From Gigaspora margarita (lineage: Eukaryota > Glomeromycota > Glomeromycetes > Diversisporales > Gigasporaceae), in NCBI GenBank assembly GCA_009809945.1, contig WTPW01000031.1:805638-869637 (forward strand): a stretch of DNA of 64,000 bases, given 5' to 3'. The position numbers were made by a program, and so were the translations under genes. This document shows positions 11,109 through 22,530 of this stretch, in pieces. A model generated the notes under the pieces. It was not told the DNA's origin and made no database searches. It saw only the letters and a list, made by a program, of their open reading frames with translations. Position 1 is the first letter of the stretch. Every line of letters begins with the position of its first letter.

Positions 11109-11375
11109 TTGATGTGAATTCTACCAATTTGGCATGTTCCTACCGGTATCTACCGGTAGGTGGTAGCTACTGGTAGCTACCACTACCGGTAGATCTACTA
11201 GTCATATGATAAATAAAATTTATTTGACAAATCATATACTTTCGACATTTATAATGCACCATATAATTTTAAAATTTAATTCGATTATTTTATTGGTATC
11301 TACCGGTATCTACCGTTATCTACCGGTAGATACCAGTGGTAGATTCCTACCGGTAGCTACCAACTCACATCACTG
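11109..11375. mobile_element. Palindrome-rich CTACCGGTAG element, copy 1
   Basis: Multiple CTACCGGTAG-type palindromes sit in two clusters (11140-11200 and 11295-11360) around an AT-rich core. Outer ends read GATGTGAATTCTACC and the inverse GTGATGTGAGTTGGTAGC. A reverse copy at about 27897-29160 is interrupted by a SINE. Confidence 0.7.
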
Positions 11376-12740
11376 ATCCGGAGCCTATAATTATCATGTA
11401 AAAACGAAGTCAAATATCGACACGCGAGCGGATTGCGTTTTTGATATGATAGTGTTTTTTTTTTGATATAACGTAAATCAAAATAATTTGATGCATCAAA
11501 AAACGTAATTATTACACACGTAAGGACAGACAAAATTACGATTTTGATAATACAAATATTGAATCATCAAAAATGTAATTTTGTATCAACTTAACCAAAC
11601 ATAGAATGTTCTCCGGACTTATAGTAGCTTCGGGTTTATAAATGAAACTGCATTCATGAACTTAATTAATATAAACAAGATAATTCGAACGAAGCTATAA
11701 AAGATTGTAAGTTCTAAAATATATTCACTAGTAAAATAACAAGAACTCAGTTCAAATACAGCTTACTCTTGTTATAGCGAGCTCTCGATATAGTGAAGAA
11801 AGCTTGAATTAAGAATTAAATTTCAACTAGATATAGTGAAATCTGTGAGGACTTCATTTAACGATAGTGAATTATATAATCGTTTCTTTTTATCTACTTA
11901 AAGACCGACTTAAGTATATACAATAAAAATGATTGAGATCAAAGGTCGGAGGATTATGTGACTGATCCTCGATCGATGTTTTGACCCGGACACTGTCTGC
12001 GCCTATTTTTTGGACATTGGATGCCGTGTCCTAGTCCACCCGTTAGGGAATCTGGCAAGCCAAATGTCTAAAGTTCATTATGGCATGCCTTAATTATAAA
12101 ATTATTTTTAGTAATCTGGTTGATTAAAAATATTTTTGTTATAGTATGGCTGTCAAATGATTTTAGGCGTGCCGCCCACATGTCCAAATATATTGATTGT
12201 GATTGGACATTGTCCGCATGATATGGGCGGACGCGGACTTTCGGCGGACACATTTTCGTGTCCGCACGCCAACGCTACCCTCGATTGGTGAATACGATGG
12301 GTTTGTTGTTTGGGTGACAAAATGATGACGCAAACATTGTATTTGACGGTTTTGTCACTCAAAACGTTTAGCGCGCCGTTTATTACATAATTTCTTTTTT
12401 ATTATAGTGCACAGCATATAACCATTATCTTTTAAAAAAAAAGTTTATTATTCAAATTTAATGTCACGGTTGAAGCTGGAAACGACTGAAGCCGGAAATT
12501 TTTAATTATTTAATATGAATTTTTCGGTGCATTTTCTATTTTTTCTTTTCTTTTTTTTTAATAAGTTAGAGTTTAGGTTAATGCTTCAGCCATTTCCATT
12601 CAGCCGCGACATTTAATTTTATTAAAAAAGATTTTAGCCAAAAATTGTTTATTGTTGTATTATAATTGGCTGAATTAGTTTTTTTTTTTAAAAAAAAATT
12701 TTTTAAATTCATATAATTTAAAGTTTATGCTGTATATATG
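11376..12740. other. Intergenic stretch, mixed composition
   Basis: No intact gene. A patch at 12160-12280 is richer in G+C and contains CGGACA/TGTCCG words in both orientations, suggesting an old inverted repeat. Reading frames there are short and shadow each other. Confidence 0.45.
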
Positions 12741-12914
12741 TTGTAGCCCAAATGCAAATTTGCCCAGTTGTCAATTGGGCTAGCCCAGATGTCAATTTTT
12801 ACAGTCAAAAATGAAAATTGGCCTAAACTGATCTCTAACTTTACTTTAATTTACCCTAACCCTAATTTAATTTGACCCGATTGACATCTGGGCAGGATTG
12901 ACATCTGGGCTACG
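12741..12914. mobile_element. Element J with TGTAGCCCA ends
   Basis: Starts TTGTAGCCCAAATGC and ends GACATCTGGGCTACGA, an inverted arrangement of GTAGCCCA. The interior contains repeated CCCAGATGTCAAT words and ACCCTAACCCTAATT. A copy is recognisable in the readable windows of the comb at 41290-41445. TSD unclear. Confidence 0.65.
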
Positions 12915-13464
12915 ACATATACATAAAAATTTGGCTGCTATTAATAAGAAAAATAAATTAATTTATATAATCATATTGTTTAATTGTTTTTGCGTAACGT
13001 ATATTAATTAATCACAAACATAGGCAAGATATATATACATATAATGAACAATAATAATAATTTTCTGCCAGCTACAATATTTCTCCTAATAGTAAAAACA
13101 TAAAGTTTAAACGATATAATATAAGCGCGACATAACGCCCATCTGCGCGTTATTTTGAGTACGCCCATGTGCGCTATTTCAAAATAAGGGATTAATAACT
13201 TTAAACTACTAAACTATGCGAATAAAATTATATTTATTGGATTCCTCTTTAAAATAACAGAGTCTTTTTTTTTTTTCTTAGAATTAATTAGGATTTAACG
13301 AACAGTTTTTCATCTAATTTATGTGAAAAATGGCCTTATTACTTTAAAGAGGACATTAAGAGACATTCAATAAATATATTTTATTCACAAAGGTTCAATA
13401 ATTTGGAAGTTACAGTATTATCGTTTAAAATTAATGTTTCACCATATCTATATACGGACCCATA
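12915..13464. other. Intergenic stretch
   Basis: Contains a GCGC-containing patch (13126-13188: ACGCCCATCTGCGCGTTATT) that has a relative at about 58735-58785. Otherwise it is A/T-rich with no gene. Confidence 0.45.
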
Positions 13465-13900
13465 CTATAGAGACCAGACTTCTAACAACGCATTTAGAGA
13501 ACAATAAGAAAAGGTGCATTTATGGAAGTCAAGTATTTACAATACTTGGGCCAGAAGTTGAGAGTGCATTTAAAGAAGTAGTGCATTTTAGATGGCGCAT
13601 TCAGATAGGCCTCTGTATATACTTTTGCCCTATGTTGGTGATTAAACTAACTGGCGAAACTCAATACAGTATACAGAGAGACCTATCTAAAATGCACTAC
13701 TTCTTTAAATGCACTCTCAATTTCTGGCCTAAGTGTATATATATACTTGATTCCCATAAATGTACACTTCTTTAAATGCACGTTGTCGTTGTCCTCATGA
13801 TGTGTATTTAGAGAGATCTCTCTGTATATACTTGACTCCCATAAATGCACTTTTTCTTATTGTTCCCTAAGTGCACGTTGCTAGAAGTCCGGCCCCTATG
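13465..13900. mobile_element. Fold-back element with AGACTTCTAACAACG ends
   Basis: The left segment (AGACCAGACTTCTAACAACG then AACAATAAGAAAA) is mirrored at the right end (TTTTCTTATTGTTCCCTAAG then TTGCTAGAAGTCCGG). An inner inverted pair (GTGCATTTAAAGAAGTAGTG and its complement) folds inside it. A 113-residue open frame here is produced by the inverted repeat and does not resemble a protein. Confidence 0.65.
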
Positions 13901-15315
13901 ATGTGCATTTAGAGAGATCTTTGTACTATGATTTCAAATGAACCGAAGCATATCCAGGGATTTAGGGTCAACTGTATTTTATTGGCCGAATTTTAATGAT
14001 TTCATGAGTTTTGTAAATCGCTAAGGTTTCGTCAAACGTCAGAAGTGACGAAACTTTTGTCATTGCAAAACTCTCCGTCAGAAAATGATCAGATTTGAAC
14101 CAGAACTATATAGTTCAGTTTATAAATAAAATTGAACAGATTCTCTGCAAAATTAGTAAACATGCAATTATGATTAGTTGTTATATATGTTGAATCCTAA
14201 ACCTTATTATTTATTTACAAAAAACTAAACCAATACGTACGTATAAAATTATTCTACTACAGAGATTTACGTTAGTGTGCCTAAAGGGTTAATTTAGTTC
14301 GGGTAACCCGAATCAAAGAAATCCGAACCCGAAATCTTTACACAACCTTAATCAATTGACGTCAACTCAAATCAATAAATAATACTTTATCTAAATTATA
14401 AAATTCTTGTAGTGTTACTTAATTTTATGAAATAATTTTATAAATAGAATTATGACCCGATTTTACTCGGTTATGTTCGGATTCGACCCGAAACTTAACT
14501 CGTTTGACTCTTTTGGCGCACTAATTACACTTTTTATCGCTAAATTTATAACGGATTTTTTTTTACATATTTTATTATTTCTCCGGATCTAAAGAAAAAT
14601 GAAAAAAGTTTTTTTTTATACAGTATTTTTAATTGTCTATAAATAATTTAGAATTAAAAGTCAGGTTGCTGGATCTATTTTTAAAAAGTTTACTTTATGA
14701 AAAACCTTATAACTGATAAATTGATGCAACTTATAGACCTTCAAAGGTTTGATGTTATTACGTATAATGTACATAAATTTAAATAATGATACAGTGTAAG
14801 TACAGTAAATACAGTAAATACAGTAAATATCAGATCTACAAATAATATGCTTCATGTCATTTATGTCATTTAGGTTGTTTTTCCAATGAGGAATTACACG
14901 CGGAATGTTCATCGATTTTACGCAAATTTGTGTCATTACACGTGACGCATTCACCAACAGAATTTTAAAATTATCCTTTTTCTGTTATTTAGATTGTCGT
15001 TTTTTTTTAGAAAGAAATTTATAATGCAGAATGTTTATTTGACAAGTATATAATTGGTCTGGTCTGCAATCTAGTTACCTACAAAAAGAAAACAGGATAA
15101 ACCACGCAGGCGATCTAAGCTCGCCTATAAATGGTCACACAAAAGGAACAATAATTGATTTGAATTGCGCCGTTTTTATTTATGTCTATTATGTCTAGAA
15201 ACTTTTGTAGAATCAAAATAAATCCGTAAATGCGATCAGGACTTTAAACTTTTCTTTTGATGAATGAAGGTCTTGAAACTCATTCTTTAATAACTACACA
15301 CTCTTTTTTTTACCA
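13901..15315. promoter_or_regulatory. Intergenic region including upstream of the methyltransferase
   Basis: Mostly A/T-rich DNA. 14290-14520 holds several CGGGTAACCCG/GACCCGA words of a dispersed GC-rich motif family. The last few hundred bases before the ATG at 15316 must contain the gene's promoter and 5' UTR, but no specific element could be identified. Confidence 0.35.
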
Positions 15316-16545
15316 ATGTTTAATTTAACCAATAAATTAGACTCTTCTGATAATTCCGAAAGCGACACCTATAACGACACTTTATTGGATTCTTTCCGAT
15401 TCATAAATGGTCGAAGATATCATAACGATAGTGAGGTAAGCTACTCGCTTCCAAATGACGAAGATGAAGGTAAAATATTATTTTGATTTATAATTTAAGT
15501 TTGATTCGTGTGAAAGTATCTTTATATTTTTTCTTTATACATACATATATACATAATAGCGGATAGATTGAATTTTCAACATTCTTTATTAAAATACGCA
15601 TGGCAAGGAAACCATTCATCACCAGTACAAGAACGACTGACCAAAGGAAAGGCCAGAGTATTGGATGTCGGGTAAGTTTAATCTAGAATTTTTTTATTTT
15701 AATATTACCTATTATCTAATAATCTAAAATCACAAGAAGATGCGGAACTGGAAAATGGCTTCTTGAAATGAGCCGTGACTATCAAGATTCTACTTTTATT
15801 GGTTTAGATATTTCACCAATGTTTCCTGATCCTTCAGAAACTCCTTCAAATGTTGCATTTTTACAGTGCAATGTTAATGATGGTATCCCTTTTCCCGATA
15901 ATACATTTGATTTCGTTTTTCAACGTTTTTTCTCAAAATATGTGACTGCTGAACAATGGGAAGATGTTACACGAGAAATCGTGAGAGTGACCAAGCCAGG
16001 TGGATGGATCGAATTTTTTGAAGATGATATTGAATATGAAGAAATTGATCATTTCGGATTGCAAATTTTGAACGCAAGTATGTGTAAATAATATTATTCA
16101 TGAATTGGAACTTTTCATAAGTTCATACATATATATATATATATACTTTGATTATTGTTCAGTTTTTGCTGCCATTGAAGCAAAGAAAGGAAATCCACAT
16201 CCGACCGCGATTATTCCACCAATTCTTCAAACTATACCGGAATTATCAAACATCCATCATAAAAAAGTTCCAATCCCGATAGGTAAATGGGGTGGAAAGC
16301 TTGGTGAATTGGTTCGTTATCTTAATATTTTTGCAGAATAATTTATTGCTACTTTATCATGAATATTATTTTAATTTTTTACTGTATATTTAATTTTTTT
16401 TTTTTTTTTTTTTATAGTTACATCGACATTAAACATTTCAAATGAAATACATGAAGATATATGCGAAGTTGTTGCTCAAGGGTTTGATATAAATAAAGTA
16501 TCTTCAGTTACGCATAGATGGTTTGCACAAAAAAAAACAACATAA
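15316..16545 (+). CDS. SAM-dependent methyltransferase, five exons
   Basis: Predicted class I S-adenosylmethionine methyltransferase of about 290 residues. The exons I infer are 15316-15469, 15560-15671, 15740-16077, 16163-16303 and 16418-16545. They join in frame (873 nt including TAA), and introns of 68-114 bp all have GT-AG ends. Motif I is VLDVGCGTGKWLLEM, split by intron 2. The acidic residue at the end of strand beta-2 is in GLDISPMFP, and the post-motif region reads NDGIPFPDNTFDFVFQRF. VTKPGGWIEF matches the usual motif before strand beta-5. This layout is common in Glomeromycotina methyltransferases related to UbiE/TAM-type enzymes. The substrate cannot be inferred. The intron 4 donor (GTGAAT) is weaker than the others, so the exon 4/5 junction is least certain. 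The ATG was chosen as the first in frame, giving an acidic Ser/Asp-rich N terminus. Confidence 0.85.
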
Positions 16546-17047
16546 AATAATATATAGAGATTGGTCCGTCGAAAAAACCTTTACCCGGGTATTATTAGTT
16601 TACCCGGCTAATACTCGGGTAAATTATTATATATCTCGGGTAGCTATATAATACATAATCTCTATTAAATAATTTATTTTTTTTGGAAATTATTGATTAA
16701 GAAGAATGTCGTATTATATTATTACTTTTGTATACATTCTCATACATATTATATATCAATACATAAAAAAAAAAGTGCAGAACAGGCCAGCTAATAATGT
16801 GACCTTCGAGTTTTTAGTTATTAATAATAAAAAATTTAATAATTTCAATCATTATTAAAAATTTCTGTTATCGCAAAAAATCGTAATGAAATCAAATTCA
16901 AAAGTCCGAATTTCTGAAAAATTATGATCTTGATATAGTGATAGTGATCGGGGTTAATTATATAGTTTACTGCGTTCACATCATTGCATACCCCAAAATT
17001 TGAAAATTTTGACTACTAATATGTAAATATTTGATTTCGGCTGAGAT
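16546..17047. other. Downstream intergenic stretch
   Basis: Starts with a patch of repeated ACCCGGGTA/CTCGGGTA words (16580-16650), then A/T-rich sequence. The 3' UTR and polyadenylation site of the methyltransferase should lie at its start but cannot be pinpointed. Confidence 0.4.
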
Positions 17048-18070
17048 AGTGACTGGTCTCGTGTTAGCTCGTATCTCGCGAATTAAACTAGAAGAGCTAT
17101 TTTTTCGAGTTTACTCGAGTTATTCGAGTCATGTAAATATATTAAATATATTTCAAATTGCGAATTACAAAAAAACAAGATACTTTAATTTGTGAGTTAT
17201 AAAAGCAAATAACCGTTAAATGTGCTGATACGCATATTAGGGGGCTTCAAAATTAATGATTCGGTAACTAATTTTGGATGTTTAAACCCTATTGTTACGG
17301 GGTGAACCGTAGAGTCAATAAGTTATACGTGAAACTATATGAATTTTAGGTGATAAGGCAACTCGCCAGAGGCGTGACGATGGTGATTTGGTAGTATTTT
17401 ATTTAAACGATTTATTAAAAGGAATTATTCAAGGGAATTTTATTAAATGTATTATATTATTTATTGGAATCCCGTAGGATGTCTTTTTACAACATAGGGT
17501 TTTTATAACTTCTACTTCCTTAAAGAATTCATGGGGCTTAGGGTAATTATCTAAGAAAATTAACTCTAACGTAGGGGCTTACAACAATAATTACATCATA
17601 GAAAGGCTTTGCTTCGCTTATTACAATATCTCATATTGTAGCCACTTGTAATTATAACGAAATTTTCTTTCTTCTTCCTCCGCGTACTTGTTCTTCGGAT
17701 GTTTAAGTTTCGCATTTGTTTGTTTATCCTATTCGGCCGACAAACCTTACCCGATAGACAAACATTTAGCCTCAAATAGGGTGGCGTTTACTTCTTTTAG
17801 TCACAAGTTTACTGTGCCTGATTTTGTAGATCTACCTACCTTTTGCCCGTGACACTATCGTTTTTAAAAAAGTTTTTCTGACTTCGGTATTTCAAAACAT
17901 GAATGAGATTTTTAAAACTCCATATTTTTTTGAAATAAGTTGATTTTGACGGTCCTACTTGTAATATCATATAGATATTTAACCACCAGCAACTCGCGAG
18001 TTAAAATTTCATGATTCGAATCGTGATAAACTCGAATTACTCGAGTCACGAATTGACGAGTCCAGTCATT
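17048..18070. mobile_element. Inverted-repeat element interrupted by a solo LTR
   Basis: The left end AGTGACTGGTCTCGTGTTAG is mirrored at the right by GACGAGTCCAGTCATT. Both arms are rich in ACTCGAGT/CTCGCGA words. Without the LTR at 17293-17854 the host would be about 460 bp. Confidence 0.65.
17293..17854. mobile_element. Solo LTR of an LTR retrotransposon
   Basis: A 562-bp unit starting TGTTACGGG and ending CCCGTGACA, which gives the canonical TG...CA ends with a short terminal inverted repeat. It is flanked by CTAT on both sides (17289-17292, 17855-17858). No gag, pol or primer-binding site follows, so this is a recombination-derived solo LTR. Its composition is less A/T-rich than its surroundings. 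Superfamily assignment (Ty3 or Copia) is not possible from the LTR alone. Confidence 0.7.
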
Positions 18071-18338
18071 AGGCTGTAATAATCAATGCTTCCCAGGTTA
18101 AGGTGCGTCTTTATAATAAATTTTTATGTCTAACAAGAATGGGGAAGATGTTAGACGCGTTATCAGTCTAGATCAGAGGTTCAAAAAATTCTTCTGGTTT
18201 GTATTGATTTATTACAGTAATATATAATTTGGTACTAAAGTTTTAATTTTGGAACTAAATTCTCGGATTTGGTGACCGAATTTTATCTTAATTTCATAAA
18301 TTCGCTGTGATGTTATTTTTTTTTTTTTTTATTATTGA
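18071..18338. other. Short AT-rich intergenic stretch
   Basis: No feature is recognised apart from T-runs near 18315-18330. Confidence 0.4.
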
Positions 18339-20760
18339 TTTTTTTTTTTTAAAGCGAGGTCTGTCCTCGGTTCCTTTATTAGAATTAATATAAGTATTAC
18401 AGTGGCGTCTATAATAGATTATATCAATAACTATATGGGGAAGGGGGAGGCTAAAGCTAATTTACTTCAGACCAATACTTTGCTAAGTAAGGTCGCAAAC
18501 CTTTTTAGTTTATGTTTGCAATTGAGAGGGGGGAAATGTTGTATTCAACGAAGTTTGTAAACCAATAGGAGTATTTGAAGTGGGAGTTATCAGAGATGGT
18601 TGGGCGTGCAGGAGGAGTGGGTATATTCTGCGGAGTAGGTAGGGTTGATCTATCTATGTTTGCTATAATTGTCTAGCTAGGTTTCATATTGTCTTGTGGA
18701 TTTTGCTGATTATTTTGTGGTGAAGGTTTGGGGTGTATTTCAAGCTGTCTGATCAGTTAGCTGTTGGGAATACAACATTCTCAGTGATGAGGCCAATTGG
18801 TAGGGGGTTGGCTTGGTATAGGTATGTTTGGAGGAATTGTTGAATAAAGGTAGTATTGTTGGAGATATTAATACTGTGTTTTTGGGATATTTTGAGGATG
18901 GAGTCTCAGATAATGGTTTCTAAGCTTGGGTTGTGTTAAGGCAGATCAGGCAGTATGTGTTATCATCTAGGGTTGTTTGGCATCGTGGGCATATAGGGTT
19001 TGGGTAAAGAGTTGGGTTCCTGTGATCATACTGTATGGGCCGATTCACGGAATTGCTGATATCTCTTGATCTACCAACCCGATTAGCTACCAAAATGTTC
19101 GTCTCGATGAGACGATTCTAAGAGCACAAAATCGCTAAAATCCAATCACAGGATCCCGAGAACGCTCAAGTTTTGTGCGATTTTAATAGTATTTTTTCGA
19201 ATTACTATGAAAACGCCTTTAACGTTGAATAACTTGTGATCTACTGATCCTTTTTTGGGCGATTTAGCCACCAAAATGATCGCCTCGATGCGACGATTCT
19301 AACAAGCCAAAAATCATTTAACACTGATCACAGGAACCTGAGATCGTTAAGGATCAGTACGATGTAGATAATCAACTGAGAAATGGGTTTTACATGTAAA
19401 AACCCATTTCTCAGTTGATTGTCTACATCATACTGATCCTTAACGATCTCAGGTTCCTGTGATCGGGGTTAAATGATTTAGGGTTTGTTAGAATTGTCGC
19501 ATCGAGGCGATTATTTTGGTGGCTAAATCGCCCAAAACGGATCAGTAGATCACAAGTTATTCAACGTTAAAGGCGTTTTCATAGTACAGTAATTCGAAAA
19601 AATACTATTAAAATCGCACAAAACTTGTGCGTTCTCGGGATCCTGTGATTGGATTTTAGCGATTTTGTGCTCGTTAGAATCGTCTCATCGAGACGAACAT
19701 TTTGGTAGCTAAATCATCCTAATCGGGTTGGTAGATCAAGAGATATCGACAATTCCGTGAATCGGCCCATATGTAGAGGTTTAGTAAGGTGGAAAGTTTG
19801 GCAGTAGTAGTTTTATTTTAAAGAACTTTGTGCATGACTTTGATGAGGAGGTTTCGAGAAATAGGGGTTTATTTTTATGGTAAGCTGTCTGTAGGTAAGT
19901 TCACAATTGTTTGCATATTTCTTCCTGCACCACAGGAGGTTTCTGCTTTGGCTGTGCTATCTGGCCAGATTCTTTGCATTAACCAAGTGTCAAATGAATC
20001 TTCTGGGTATGTGTATGATAGTATTGTTTTGGATCTGTGCAAAGTAGGTATAAGGTATGAATCCGTGCATGTTTAGTTCAGTCTAGTGGGATGTCAGGGG
20101 AGTAGGAAGGTCTTGGTGGTAGGAGAAGTAATAGTAAGATTGTTTATTGCTATAATTGTTCTGATTCCAAGAAAGAGTAGCCAGTAGTGGTATTGATAGA
20201 TGTGTCTATTGTAGTAGGTTGGGGTTTTGATAATAGTGGTGATTAGGAGTTTGAGCTAACTAATATTTGAGAATATTTTTAGATATAAGCCCTTTGGTAT
20301 TATAGTACATAGTGTAGCAAGTGCAATTAGTATGGCTTTTATGGGAAATAGGCAATATTTGTTGTCATTTGTAATTGGTAGTAGGTCTCATTAATTTTTC
20401 AGAATGCAGATGCAGTAGGTTTGTTATCTATTATTATTTTGTGGGAAGTAATAGTAGCAGATGTAGTTTTGTTTTTAGTTTTTGGTTGGTTTTGAAAGAT
20501 ATTTCAAAGTAGGCTCTGATATTTGTGAATTGTTGTGTCAGATTCCATGTGCAAGTTTTGGTATATGTGATAAATTGTAAGATCTTTGTGTGACTGTGTG
20601 TGGTGCATGCATTTTTGTGTTGTTTGCTCAGATGATCTTAAAGAGGTTGGCATAAATTTGTTATTTGCAGCCAACTTGAATATTTGTAATCTGATAGATA
20701 GGAATTTTGAAGAAGTACTATTTGATTTTCTCAATTGTTAATTTGAGGATGCAGCTAGGG
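18339..20760 (-). pseudogene. 5'-truncated, broken LINE retrotransposon
   Basis: Reading the minus strand, the 3' end is an A-tail (plus-strand T-run 18339-18350) preceded by an AATAAAGGAACC polyadenylation-like site. Upstream is the C-terminal part of a LINE ORF2: RNPTLYPNPICPRC followed by QTTLDDNTYCLIC, the cysteine-rich motif that ends many non-LTR elements. A TAG sits where a Trp would be expected (TTQA-stop-KPLS), and a TAA interrupts KVL-stop-NKTTTAKL further upstream, so it is dead. A 734-bp palindrome is inserted at 19036-19769. No reverse transcriptase catalytic motif is visible, so the copy is 5'-truncated. The exact 5' boundary near 20760-20990 is uncertain. Confidence 0.72.
19036..19769. 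mobile_element. 734-bp near-perfect palindromic element in a LINE
   Basis: The element starts TGGGCCGATTCACGGAATTG and ends CAATTCCGTGAATCGGCCCA. The two arms (about 360 and 375 bp) are near-identical reverse complements that meet at AAATGGGTTTTACATGTAAA near 19395. The right arm carries a 5-base insertion (CAGTA) near 19580. It is flanked by TA on both sides (19034-19035, 19770-19771). Removing it with one TA restores a continuous LINE reading frame (LLNLYIQYDHRN), which confirms a TA target and precise insertion. The high arm identity implies recent insertion or arm homogenisation. Non-coding; a fold-back Tc1/mariner-like element is the best label. Confidence 0.88.
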
Positions 20761-21192
20761 CAGTAGTGGACCGAATTGTTAGCTAGATTGTATATCCAGT
20801 GGCTGATTCGAGCTTTGTTTATATTATTTTACTAATTTTCTAATTGTATTATTGTTTGTAATTACCCATCTAGAGTTAGTTATATCATAGGAGGGCATTA
20901 TAAATGGGTTAGGTGTAATTAAGTCTTGTGTAGAGTAAGTTGATGCAGCTATTAGATTTTGTATCTCATCAAACTATTGAGCATATGCAAGATAACTATT
21001 TTGTATCTGTATATATACAATAGTAAAAATAATTCCAGTTTAGGAAATAAGCTACAATGCTTGTTGTTTTTCTAATAAATTGTTTGGAAACTTGTTTATT
21101 TACTAATGATAGTATTAAGAAAGTAGCTTATTTTTGAAATAAAAATTTTGTTTCAAATAAAATAAGGTAGCTTATTTTTGAAAATCTACAGT
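20761..21192. other. Intergenic stretch next to the LINE
   Basis: May contain the extreme 5' part of the truncated LINE. 21040-21190 carries GTAGCTTATTTTTGAAA words resembling the ends of MITE family beta, probably a fragment. Confidence 0.4.
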
Positions 21193-21484
21193 ATTGTTAT
21201 TAGGGTTCTTCAAATTCAAATCAAATCAAATATTGGGTCAATTTGAATTTGATCAAATCAAATTGACCCTAATTTGAATTTGATTTGATTCAAATATTTG
21301 GATTTGAATTTGATTTGAATTTGAATTTTAATAGTAATTTTCAAATTAAATCAAATATTTGTCAAATCAAATCAAATTTGGTCAGGTTTGAATTTGATCA
21401 AATCAAATATAGTCAAATTTGAATTTGAATTTGATCAAATATTTGATTCAAATATTTGAAGATCAAATCAAATTGTGGAACCCT
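21193..21484. repeat. Fold-back repeat of ATTTGAATTTGA words, copy 2
   Basis: Same family as 8948-9235. It begins TTAGGGTTCTTCAAATTCAA, is filled with CAAATCAAAT/ATTTGATTTG words, and ends TTGTGGAACCCTAATT. The opposite termini are inverted GGAACCCTA motifs, indicating a bounded dispersed unit. Confidence 0.7.
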
Positions 21485-21639
21485 AATTGTTATTCCAAAT
21501 TTATACTAAAAATATACAAATTAAACTTTTATATATAAAATTTTAAAATTATAACTAATTGTTACTCTAGATGATATCATATATGTTGTGTAAAAATCAT
21601 TATTGTTTATATGATCACTAGGTTATACAATCAGATCTA

Positions 21640-22530
21640 CTACTATATAAGTATTTTTTTTTGTATTTTTTTTTTTTTTTACCATAATTGCTTTTTAGTT
21701 TTTTTTTTGCTAGTATTAACTTTCACTCTTTTTATTTTCTTGGTTTTGATAATGGTTTGATCCTTTTCATCATTGGTGTATATCTGGTGTTGTTAGTTGG
21801 TATCATCACTTTGGTGTCATTATTGCTTTGATATCATCACTTTAGTATTGTCACTTTGGTGTTAATGTTTTGGTGTTATTGTTGTTGTGGTACTACTATT
21901 TCGGTATCGTTGTTACTTTTGTTACTTAATCTGCTACTATATAAGGGGGTTGTCTAAAGCAGAGACAAATCATTTGATCACCTACCAATCAAATTATAGA
22001 ATTTTGATAATCTTTGGTAAAACAAAAATGAAAAAGAAGTGAAAACCTTGAAAAATACAAAAATGGCAGTCTAAACCTACCTCAATGTGTGAATCAAAAA
22101 TGTCGGGAAGGCTATTTTGCTTAAATATATTTACCTAAAACCTAATCTAACCCTAATATAGGATGACCCTAACCCTAAAGTTAATTGAAAAAATTATTAA
22201 ATATAAGTTGTTTCCACTTTAGACGTCCCCTATATAAGTATTTTTTTTTGTATTCCTTTTTTTTTTATTATAGTTGCTTTTTAGTTTTTTTTGCTAGTAT
22301 TAACTTTTGCTCTTTTTTTTTTGCTTTAGATAACAGCCTTAATACTTTTTATTGTTGGTATATATCGCTAGTTCATTAGTTGGTATTATTGCTTTGGTGC
22401 CATCATCACTTTGGTATCATCACTTCAGTATTATTGCTTTGGTATTGCTATTTTGGTGTCATTGTTGTTGTAGTGCAACTATTTTGGTATTGTTGTTACT
22501 TTTATTACTTGCCTACTACTTGCTTTATTG
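21640..22530. repeat. About 300-bp tandem duplication with a MITE at the junction
   Basis: Two related units (21640-21945 and 22231-22530) each run from TATATAAGTATTTTTTTTTG through GCTTTTTAGTTTTTTTT and GCTAGTATTAACTTT to a series of TTGGTATCATCACTTTGGTG words and a GTTACTT end. A family alpha MITE sits exactly between them. Hydrophobic frames at 22185-22624 are translations of this low-complexity repeat, not genes. Confidence 0.7.
21946..22230. mobile_element. MITE, family alpha, third copy
   Basis: A 285-bp element starting GGGGTTGTCTAAAGCAGAGA and ending CCACTTTAGACGTCCCC, flanked by TATATAAG (21938-21945, 22231-22238). Its interior includes CTAACCCTAATATAGG and ACCCTAACCCTAAAG, as in the 6264 copy. 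Confidence 0.85.

Noticed and set aside
13434..13775. 113-residue open frame
   Set aside because: Lies within a fold-back repeat; the sequence mirrors itself and no protein motif is present.
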